A stretch of DNA of 13,655 bases, from the NCBI GenBank assembly GCA_018064305.1, contig JAGHVP010000031.1:1-13655 (forward strand), read 5' to 3'. The stretch comes from Candidatus Equibacterium intestinale. GTDB taxonomy: Bacteria; Bacteroidota; Bacteroidia; Bacteroidales; UBA932. Under the pieces are notes generated by a model. That model saw only the letters and a program-made list of their open reading frames with translations. It had not been told where the DNA came from and made no database searches. Position numbers and translations under genes: made by a program. Shown one piece after another: positions 7,532-13,655 of the stretch; within the stretch, counting starts at the first letter, position 1, and every line of letters starts with the position of its first letter.

Positions 7532-7552
7532 AATTATTCAATTAGTTAGATA

Positions 7553-10168
7553 TTATTCGTTTGTTGTCTCTGCCTGTTCAGCGGGGACCTCGCCGGAAGC
7601 CTCGGGAGTACCTTCTGCCTGAGCGCCTTCAGCAGGCATCTCATCATCTTCACTCTTCGGAACTACACAGACTGCAGCAATCGAATCGCCCTCGCGGAGG
7701 TTGATAAGCTTGACGCCCTGTGTGGCACGTCCCATAATCCTCAAAGTATCCACCGCCATACGGATAGTAATACCCGACTTGTTTATTATCATCAGGTCGT
7801 TATTGTCAGAAACGTCCTTGATAGCAATAAGCGCACCAGTTTTTTCTGTGACGTTGATTGTCTTGACTCCCTTGCTGCCGCGGTTGGTGATGCGGTATAC
7901 AGGTTCAAGCTCTCCCTCCTCGTTCATTTCTATGAAGTTAGAGCGTTTGCCGAAGCCGTTTTCGCTGACAACCAATACCTGTGGCATCTGGTCTACCTGG
8001 TCGGTATTTTCAATACATATCATACCTACGACCTCGTTGTCACCTTCGATATCCATACCGGTGACACCCATACCCGTACGGCCGATGGCACGGGCTTTCT
8101 CTTCGTGGAAGCTGCAGACCTTGCCCTCGCGGCTTGCGAGTGAGATGTAGTTGTTGCCGTTGGTGAGCTTGGCCTCGATAAGCTCGTCGTCTTCACGGAC
8201 AGTTATGGCGATGACACCGTTGGTACGGGGACGTGAATACTGCTCGAGAGATGTCTTCTTGAGGACACCCTTCTTGGTACACATCACGACATAGTGGCTG
8301 TTGACATACTCTTCGTCAGAGAGGTCACGCACGTTGATGTACGCCTTTACACTGTCGCCCTGCTCTATATTCAGCACATTCTGGATTGCGCGGCCCTTGG
8401 AAGCCTTGACGCCCTCCGGAATGTCGTATGTCTTGAGCCAGTAGCAGCGACCCTTCGCTGTGAAGAACATCATGGTGCTATGGTTGTTCGCCACATAGAT
8501 ATGCTCGATGAAATCCTCATCACGGGTTGTGCTGCCCTTGCTGCCCACGCCGCCGCGCGCCTGAGTGCGGTATTCGCTGAGCGGTGTACGCTTGATGTAT
8601 CCCAGATGTGAGATGGTGATGACCATGTCGTCGTCTGCATAGAAGTCTTCTGGGTTGAAGTCTTCTGCAGAAGGAGCGATTTCTGTGCGGCGTGCATCGC
8701 CGTACTTCTCTATCAGTTCCTGCATCTCATCCTTGATGATGGCAAGCTGGAGGCTCTCGTTGGCAAGAACGTCCTTGAGATGATGGATAAGTGCCTCAAG
8801 GTCGTCATACTCTGCCTGAAGTTTGTCACGTTCCAGACCGGTGAGCTGCTTGAGACGCATCTCCACGATGGCGTCAGCCTGAATTTCAGAGAAACCGAAT
8901 TTTTCAACCAGACCGTCGCGTGCGTCCTGGACAGTCTTGGACCCGCGGATATGCTCGATGATAAGGTCGATGATGTCAAGCGCCTTGAGAAGTCCCTCGA
9001 CTATATGTGCCCTCTTCTCTGCCTTGTCGAGTTCGAACCTGGTACGGCGTACAACCACCTCGTGGCGGTGCTTGACGAAATAATGAATCAGATCCTTGAG
9101 ATTCAGAAGCTTCGGCTTGCCGTCTACCAGCGCGATGTTGTTGACTGAGAAGCTTGACTGGACTGCAGAATACTTATAGAGCATATTGAGCACAACGTTC
9201 GAAGATGCGCCCATCTTGAGCTTGATGACAACCCTCATACCGGTACGGTCACTCTCGTCGTTGATATACGAAATGCCCTCGATACGCTTGTTTTCAACCA
9301 GTTCTGCAATCTTTTCGATCATCTCACGCTTGTTGACCTGGTAGGGAATCTCTGAGATGACGATTGTCTCGCGGCCGTTTTCAGCAACCTCGATATCGAC
9401 CTTGGAGCGGATCACTATCCTTCCACGGCCTGTTTCGAAAGCATCCTTGATACCTGAAAGCCCCTGGATGATACCTCCTGTGGGGAAGTCGGGACCCTTC
9501 ACGTATTCCATCAGACCTTCGGTTGTGATGTCGGGATTATCTATATATGCGCACACCGCACTGCAGACCTCCGTGAGGTTGTGGGGCGGCATGTTGGTGG
9601 CCATACCCACGGCGATACCGTTCGAGCCGTTGAGCAGCAGGACGGGAGCCTTTGCGGGAAGCACCACGGGCTCGGGAAGCGACTCATCGAAGTTGGGACG
9701 GAAATCCACGGTATTCTTGTCGAGGTCGGCAAGTATCTCCTCTGCGAGTTTCTCAAGTTTTGCCTCTGTGTAACGCATTGCAGCAACAGAGTCACCGTCT
9801 ACGCTACCGAAGTTTCCCTGACCGTATACCAGGGGGTAGCGCATGTTCCAGGGCTGCGCCAGACGCGCCATTGCGTCGTACACGCTGCTGTCGCCATGGG
9901 GATGGTACTTACCAAGAACCTCTCCTACGATACGGGCAGACTTCTTAGTGCCGCCGCTGTAGCTGAGGTTCAGTCCATCCATACCGAAAAGGACACGGCG
10001 GTGGACAGGTTTCATACCGTCACGCACATCGGGAAGAGCACGGGAAACGATTACCGACATCGAGTAATCGATATACGAGCTCTTCATCTCGTTTTCTATG
10101 TTTACAGGAATGATCCTTTCGTTCAGTTCCTGCACTTCTTCCAATTCAATTTCTTCGTTTTCGTTCAT
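7553..10168 (-). CDS. gyrA: DNA gyrase subunit A
   Basis: GyrA is the breakage-reunion subunit of gyrase (A2B2), which introduces negative supercoils with ATP supplied by GyrB. The 871-residue protein has the usual architecture. The N-terminal catalytic domain carries YIDYSMSVIVSRALPDVRDG, the HPHGDSSVYDAM helix (89-100) and the active-site Tyr133 in AAMRYTEAKL. A coiled coil follows, then a C-terminal beta-pinwheel with a variant GyrA box QARGGVG (536-542; canonical QRRGGKG). The quinolone-determining positions are Ser94 and Asp98 (E. coli Ser83 and Asp87), the usual sensitive residues. The last 35 residues form an acidic, Ala/Glu/Pro-rich tail with 11 Asp/Glu. The frame stays open to ATG 10261, but the start at 10168 (MNENEE) is chosen because a full promoter lies inside the longer version. 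It is the first gene of a probable operon with the TPR gene. Confidence 0.97.
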   Translation of the reverse strand: MNENEEIELEEVQELNERIIPVNIENEMKSSYIDYSMSVIVSRALPDVRDGMKPVHRRVLFGMDGLNLSYSGGTKKSARIVGEVLGKYHPHGDSSVYDAMARLAQPWNMRYPLVYGQGNFGSVDGDSVAAMRYTEAKLEKLAEEILADLDKNTVDFRPNFDESLPEPVVLPAKAPVLLLNGSNGIAVGMATNMPPHNLTEVCSAVCAYIDNPDITTEGLMEYVKGPDFPTGGIIQGLSGIKDAFETGRGRIVIRSKVDIEVAENGRETIVISEIPYQVNKREMIEKIAELVENKRIEGISYINDESDRTGMRVVIKLKMGASSNVVLNMLYKYSAVQSSFSVNNIALVDGKPKLLNLKDLIHYFVKHRHEVVVRRTRFELDKAEKRAHIVEGLLKALDIIDLIIEHIRGSKTVQDARDGLVEKFGFSEIQADAIVEMRLKQLTGLERDKLQAEYDDLEALIHHLKDVLANESLQLAIIKDEMQELIEKYGDARRTEIAPSAEDFNPEDFYADDDMVITISHLGYIKRTPLSEYRTQARGGVGSKGSTTRDEDFIEHIYVANNHSTMMFFTAKGRCYWLKTYDIPEGVKASKGRAIQNVLNIEQGDSVKAYINVRDLSDEEYVNSHYVVMCTKKGVLKKTSLEQYSRPRTNGVIAITVREDDELIEAKLTNGNNYISLASREGKVCSFHEEKARAIGRTGMGVTGMDIEGDNEVVGMICIENTDQVDQMPQVLVVSENGFGKRSNFIEMNEEGELEPVYRITNRGSKGVKTINVTEKTGALIAIKDVSDNNDLMIINKSGITIRMAVDTLRIMGRATQGVKLINLREGDSIAAVCVVPKSEDDEMPAEGAQAEGTPEASGEVPAEQAETTNE

Positions 10169-10194
10169 CTTTTCAAATCTCTTCAATAAGAACT

Positions 10195-10225
10195 CAAAAG
10201 TACGGATTTTTTTAGAGATGGCAAA
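10195..10225 (-). promoter_or_regulatory. gyrA promoter (-33 and -7 boxes)
   Basis: On the minus strand TTTG (plus-strand 10222-10225) is followed after exactly 19 bases by TACTTTTG (10195-10202). This matches the Bacteroides consensus TTTG-N19-21-TAnnTTTG in full. Transcription would start near 10189, giving a leader of about 20 bases before the ATG at 10168. This is the best promoter in the window and it fixes the gyrA start. Confidence 0.8.
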
Positions 10226-10234
10226 ATCAAATAT

Positions 10235-10242
10235 TACCTTTG
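10235..10242 (+). promoter_or_regulatory. Probable -7 element of the 251-residue orphan gene; leaderless start
   Basis: TACCTTTG fits TAnnTTTG. Only four bases separate it from the ATG at 10247, so the expected transcription start falls on or next to the start codon and the mRNA should be leaderless. A TTTA (10211-10214) lies 20 bases upstream as a weak -33 candidate. Confidence 0.55.
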
Positions 10243-10246
10243 CGGC

Positions 10247-11002
10247 ATGAATTTTAAACAAGATTTTGACAACTCCGTATCGGGCTGCGGCTTCAGTTTT
10301 TCAAGCCACGGCAACGTGTATGACTTCAATGGCGGAAGCCTCCGGGTCGTGCTGGTACCGCTTTGTGACGGTGCCGGATTCACACCTGAAAACACGGCAG
10401 GCACCATCTATCTTTTCGAAGACAGGTGGTTTACGTCAAAAAACTTGATAATCAAGCGTATATCAGCACGTCTCGGAGATTCGGGCAGCATCTTTGCGCG
10501 CGACTGCACAGTCCGCCGCATAGACTCTGCCACAGCCGATGTTTTCCTTGAGGAAAACCATTCCTATGGAGCGGCGAAGGCCAGGTACAGATACGGATTG
10601 TTCGAGCTTGGGTGCCTGGTGGCAGTGGCCACTTTCTCATCACCCCGTTCGATGACGAGACAGTTCACCGACGGTACCTCGGCCGTGCTTAAATCATACG
10701 AATGGGTGCGGTATGCATCACTTGCAGACACCACCGTAAGCGGCGGGATGGGCAAGATGATGGCCGCTTTCGCAGACGAGGTGCACCCCGGCGAGATTAT
10801 GTCATACGCCGACCTGGAATGGTCTGCCGGAGAGGTCTACCCCACTCTCGGGTTCGTGGAGGCAGGCAGGCGGGAGCCTGTCACTTTCTGGGTCGATCCG
10901 GCCTCATATAAACGCAACCGCGTACCTCCTGGGGTGGAGATACGCAATGCGGGCAGCGTAAAATATCTGCGGAATTTCCTTGGAAAGGAATATCAGTTCT
11001 AG
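10247..11002 (+). CDS. Uncharacterised protein resembling the non-nuclease module of phage homing-type nucleases
   Basis: A 251-residue cytoplasmic protein with no signal peptide or membrane segment; function unknown. From memory, residues 56-205 follow, in order, the conserved blocks of large phage proteins in which a VSR-like nuclease is fused to a GNAT-like domain: an FEDRW..K motif (58-65), IFARDCTVRRI (82-92), FLEENHSYGAAK (100-111), YGLFELGCLVAVATFSSPR (116-134), VRYASLADTTVSGGMGKMM (154-172), IMSYADLEWSAGEVYPTLGF (184-203) and a closing VTFWV. The GGMGKM loop looks like the cofactor loop of GNAT acetyltransferases. The N-terminal 55 residues are too short for the nuclease core, and I see none of its catalytic acidic residues. 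This is probably a stand-alone, nuclease-less version. The start is the only ATG that keeps the whole domain. The gene is divergent from gyrA, and its stop overlaps that of the esterase gene. Confidence 0.75.
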   Translation: MNFKQDFDNSVSGCGFSFSSHGNVYDFNGGSLRVVLVPLCDGAGFTPENTAGTIYLFEDRWFTSKNLIIKRISARLGDSGSIFARDCTVRRIDSATADVFLEENHSYGAAKARYRYGLFELGCLVAVATFSSPRSMTRQFTDGTSAVLKSYEWVRYASLADTTVSGGMGKMMAAFADEVHPGEIMSYADLEWSAGEVYPTLGFVEAGRREPVTFWVDPASYKRNRVPPGVEIRNAGSVKYLRNFLGKEYQF

Positions 11003-12150
11003 TCCTTGAATATTTTCTGGACGAAGTCGGTGAGGTCCATCCTCCATGTGAACCAGTCATGGCCCACACCCTTCTCTTCATGCTCGAATTCGATACCCAT
11101 ATCTTCTACATCCTTCCAGAATTTCTGAACCTGGGGATAAAGTTCATCTGCGGGACCGCAGGTATGGTAATACCACTTGGGGGTCTTTTTTGTGAGCTGG
11201 TACTTGATTTTTTCATAGAGGTTGTCAGCCGTCTCACCACGCCCCATAGGGAAGCATGAGAAGCATCCGACATAGTCGAACATGTCGGGATAGTTAGCCG
11301 AAATGATGGTTGACATGGCACCGCCCATCGACAGACCGGTGATAGCACGGCCTTTCTTCTTTGCTATAGTGCGGTAGTGTTTGTCTATGTACTTCACGAT
11401 CTCGGGGAAAGCCGCTTCCCACTCACCGTTGTTGGTTTTAGTGAGATACTTGCGGGTCTGTGCCTGATATGTGAGATTGAACGTGTCGAAGCCGGGAGCC
11501 GCCTGAAGCTGGCGGTTGCCGTTGGGCATCACTACAATCATGGGCTCAGCCTTTCCCTGAGCAATGAGGTTGTCCATAATCTGCACCATGCGGCCGCTCT
11601 GGATCCAGGCATTGTCGAACTGGCTCGAGCCGTGCAGCAGATAGAGCACGGGCAGCTTCTTGTGTCCATCCTCATATCCGGCAGGAGTATATATGTTCAG
11701 CATACGGTCCATGCCGAGCTTGTCGCTGTGATACCATACGTGGGAAAGAGTGCCATGGGGCACATCCTGCACGCTGTAGAGGTCACCTTTTTCTCCAGGA
11801 ACAATGAAATTGCTATACACTATTCCCGATGACTGCGTTGAATAATAGTTCGAGGGGTCCGGCATCATCACATCGTCGACAATGAAGAAATACTCATAGA
11901 AACCGCCGTTCAGAGAATGGGGAGTAGTGACTGTCCACACATTGTCTTCGCCTTTGGTCATAGGGTATTTGCCCATATCACCCTTTACAACCACATAATC
12001 GGCATTACGGTCTCTGAACCTGAATGTGACGGTATTGTCGGGATTCACATTCACACCCCAGATCTTCTCAATGGGAATAGCCTCGTCATCCTGGGCGAAA
12101 CAACTGAATGCCACGCAGATAGTGGCGAAAACAAGTAAAAGTTTTTTCAT
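10999..12150 (-). CDS. Secreted CE1-type esterase with N-terminal CBM48-like domain
   Basis: A 383-residue exported alpha/beta-hydrolase of the esterase-D / carbohydrate esterase family 1 type. Residues 1-19 are a signal peptide (cleavage likely before Q20; Cys17 leaves a lipoprotein alternative). About 25-118 looks like the immunoglobulin-like E-set/CBM48 domain often placed before such esterases. The catalytic domain has LPVLYLLHGSS (166-176, oxyanion region), MIVVMPNGNR, the nucleophile elbow GLSMGG with Ser274, the likely acid Asp335 in CGPADELY, and His364 in GVGHDW, so the triad is complete. Relatives include acetyl-xylan and feruloyl esterases acting on plant polysaccharide decorations; the substrate here is unknown. 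There is no SusC/SusD or glycosidase gene nearby, so it does not sit in a polysaccharide utilisation locus within the window. It appears to be transcribed alone. Confidence 0.9.
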   Translation of the reverse strand: MKKLLLVFATICVAFSCFAQDDEAIPIEKIWGVNVNPDNTVTFRFRDRNADYVVVKGDMGKYPMTKGEDNVWTVTTPHSLNGGFYEYFFIVDDVMMPDPSNYYSTQSSGIVYSNFIVPGEKGDLYSVQDVPHGTLSHVWYHSDKLGMDRMLNIYTPAGYEDGHKKLPVLYLLHGSSQFDNAWIQSGRMVQIMDNLIAQGKAEPMIVVMPNGNRQLQAAPGFDTFNLTYQAQTRKYLTKTNNGEWEAAFPEIVKYIDKHYRTIAKKKGRAITGLSMGGAMSTIISANYPDMFDYVGCFSCFPMGRGETADNLYEKIKYQLTKKTPKWYYHTCGPADELYPQVQKFWKDVEDMGIEFEHEEKGVGHDWFTWRMDLTDFVQKIFKD

Positions 12151-12182
12151 ATCTCTAAATTGTAAAATATTTCAAGTGCAGA

Positions 12183-12214
12183 CAAAGGTAATCATTTTAT
12201 TTGTATATTTGAAA
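12183..12214 (-). promoter_or_regulatory. Probable promoter of the esterase gene
   Basis: On the minus strand TACCTTTG (plus-strand 12183-12190) is an exact TAnnTTTG match. TTTC (12211-12214) lies 20 bases further upstream, three of four bases of the -33 box. The leader before the ATG at 12150 would be about 27 bases. The -33 region overlaps the opposing -7 element at 12204-12211. Confidence 0.6.
12204..12211 (+). promoter_or_regulatory. Probable -7 element of the AsmA/TamB-like gene
   Basis: TATATTTG matches TAnnTTTG exactly and would give a leader of roughly 38-40 bases before the ATG at 12256. No TTTG is seen at the -33 spacing. It is 13 bases from the opposing esterase -7 element. Confidence 0.5.
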
Positions 12215-12255
12215 CTTAATATGCCCTAGAAGGCTCGGAAACAACGATTCTGTCT

Positions 12256-13655
12256 ATGAAGAAATGGCTTAAAATACTGCTTGCCGCAGTGCTTGTACTG
12301 GTGGCCATCCCGTTTGCGGCGGTGGCACTGCTGCAGGCGCCGAAGGTGCAGAATGCCATTTGCGACAAGGTTACAGAGATTATCAGCGAGAAGACAGGGG
12401 CAGACATATCCATAGGGCAGATACACTTCTCCCCTTTCGACCGGGTCATCCTCGATGATGTATATTACGGGAAGGACGGCAATGAAATTGTCTCATGCCG
12501 CAAGGTTGCCCTTGACATATCCCCCATCTCGATCCTGAAGAAAGACTTCATGGTGAAAAGGATTTCAGCCGAAGGCGGGACAATCAATCTTTCAAATCTT
12601 CCCGCCGGGGGAAAAGACGGCAACGACACCACCGCTTTCTCACTGCCGCAGATAAAGGCACACGTCAAAAGGCTTCTGGTGGATGACTTCAACCTCATAT
12701 ATTACAATGCCGAAGCAGACCACACCCGCAATCCGGAAGGTCCCGACATGATCGACTTCAATGACATCAACATATCGGACATACATATCGACATACGCGA
12801 CGTGGACTATGACGGCAGAAGTGCAGGCGCCACTGTCAGAAAGGTATCCCTTAAAGAGCAGTGCGGCTTCGAGCTCAGGAACCTCGCATTCAACGCGGAA
12901 TATGACACCACCGGAATCTCCGTCAGGAATTTCAACCTGCAGGACAACTTCACCAGCTTCAACCTCGACAGGGCAGCACTCAACTTCAGCAGTTTCGATG
13001 ATTTCTCCGACTTCACCTCAAAGGTCGGAATGGACCTCAGCTTCGACAACACCGTCATCGACCTCTCATCTCTCCGCTATTTCGTTCCGAAAGTCAACCA
13101 CCTGAACCTCAGGCTTGGAGTGGACGGAGACATCACCGGTCCGCTTGCCGACATCCAGACGCCGTCACTGCGTATCTCATCGTCGAGCGGCGAGACTTTC
13201 CTCGATTTCAGGGCGCATCTGACAGGCCTGCCCCACGCAGATGAAACCATGGCGTCGTTCGATATCATTGACAGCGAGACTAACACGAAGGACCTCGCAG
13301 AAATCATCTACCAGGTCACAAAATACAAATCCGATTATGACAGAAGCGCGATCACACGCTTCGCACCCGGTGTACAGCTCTCGTTCGACGGTTCGCTCAA
13401 CGGTTTCTTCACCGACTTCGTAGCATACGGCGCCTTCAATTCCAAGCTGGGCGGCATGAATGTCGATATCCTTGTTGTGCCCAACAAAGACAAGAGCACA
13501 GACATCACCGGTTTCTTCAACTGCAAGGAGTTCGACCTTGGCAGGTTCCTGCAGAACGACTCGTTCGGAAAAGTATCATGCACTGCATCAGTTGCTGAAC
13601 ATACCCGCCGCAAATACAGCGACCTCTATATTGAAGACATCACTGTTTCAAAGCT
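12256..13655 (+). CDS. AsmA/TamB-type envelope protein, 3' end outside the window
   Basis: The frame is open from ATG 12256 to the window end (466 codons plus two bases), so this is only the N-terminal part; family members in Bacteroidales are often about 1,500 residues. It begins with an uncleaved signal-anchor helix (KKWLKILLAAVLVLVAIPFA, residues 2-21). This leads into the typical AsmA/TamB opening: APKVQNAICDKVTEIISEKT, then ISIGQIHFSPFDRVILDDVY, and repeated short beta-strand units rich in D, N, S and hydrophobic residues. In the family this forms a long beta-groove across the periplasm, anchored in the inner membrane. TamB works with an Omp85 protein in outer-membrane assembly, and AsmA-like proteins help move phospholipids. 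Which applies here cannot be told from the fragment. The DUF490/TamB C-terminal domain would lie beyond the window. Confidence 0.85.
   Translation, partial: MKKWLKILLAAVLVLVAIPFAAVALLQAPKVQNAICDKVTEIISEKTGADISIGQIHFSPFDRVILDDVYYGKDGNEIVSCRKVALDISPISILKKDFMVKRISAEGGTINLSNLPAGGKDGNDTTAFSLPQIKAHVKRLLVDDFNLIYYNAEADHTRNPEGPDMIDFNDINISDIHIDIRDVDYDGRSAGATVRKVSLKEQCGFELRNLAFNAEYDTTGISVRNFNLQDNFTSFNLDRAALNFSSFDDFSDFTSKVGMDLSFDNTVIDLSSLRYFVPKVNHLNLRLGVDGDITGPLADIQTPSLRISSSSGETFLDFRAHLTGLPHADETMASFDIIDSETNTKDLAEIIYQVTKYKSDYDRSAITRFAPGVQLSFDGSLNGFFTDFVAYGAFNSKLGGMNVDILVVPNKDKSTDITGFFNCKEFDLGRFLQNDSFGKVSCTASVAEHTRRKYSDLYIEDITVSK

Noticed and set aside
9541..9948. Several overlapping plus-strand open frames inside gyrA
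   Set aside because: They lie antisense to the most conserved part of gyrA and encode nothing recognisable.
10169..10261. Longer N-terminus for GyrA starting at 10261
   Set aside because: It would overlap the divergent gene and contain the full gyrA promoter; conserved GyrA sequence begins after the MNENEE start.
10976..10990. Small inverted repeat TTCCTTGGAAAGGAA near the end of the orphan gene as a terminator for the esterase
   Set aside because: The stem is only 6 bp and AT-rich, and no T-run follows on either strand.
10247..13655. A polysaccharide utilisation locus around the esterase
   Set aside because: No SusC/SusD, glycoside hydrolase or hybrid two-component regulator gene is present; the neighbours are unrelated and on the opposite strand.

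Overview
This window comes from a member of the Bacteroidota, most likely order Bacteroidales. Three things point there. The SecA, AckA and GyrA sequences are Bacteroidales-like. Signal peptides end in the '...AQ' style common in this group. All three divergent intergenic regions carry the Bacteroides-type -7 promoter element TAnnTTTG. Base composition is moderate and coding density is very high, with no intergenic stretch longer than about 105 bases. I see no tRNA, rRNA, CRISPR array, insertion sequence, phage or integrase gene. This is core chromosome with a few unusual genes in it.

Layout from left to right. The 3' two-thirds of secA (+) runs to a strong two-way hairpin terminator and meets acetate kinase ackA (-) head-on. 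Divergent from ackA is a much shortened ComEC-type membrane protein (+). It converges on a PurF-family gene (-), and the two stop codons share a CTAG. Upstream of the PurF-like gene, on the same strand, lie a secreted TPR protein gene and gyrA, in the transcription order gyrA, TPR gene, terminator, PurF-like gene. Divergent from gyrA is a 251-residue protein (+) that resembles the C-terminal part of phage homing-type nucleases. It converges on a secreted CE1-type esterase (-), again sharing a CTAG. Divergent from the esterase is the 5' part of a large AsmA/TamB-type envelope protein (+), which runs off the window.

Several genes concern the envelope or export (SecA, TPR protein, esterase, TamB-like protein, ComEC-like protein). 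Others are central housekeeping genes (ackA, gyrA). Apart from the gyrA cluster, genes appear to be transcribed singly, so there is little sign of a shared pathway.

The points most worth following up are: (1) the PurF-family protein keeps its PRPP loop and the four [4Fe-4S] cysteine positions but has lost the catalytic N-terminal cysteine and other glutamine-site residues; (2) the 251-residue orphan looks like a phage nuclease-associated module without its nuclease core, probably on a leaderless mRNA; (3) the ComEC protein is stripped to the membrane core; (4) a perfect 12-bp hairpin inside the ComEC-like coding region may be the terminator of the opposing gene; (5) a terminator stands directly in front of the PurF-like gene; (6) two divergent promoter pairs overlap, and two convergent gene pairs end on the same CTAG. 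No complete new multi-gene system is visible.
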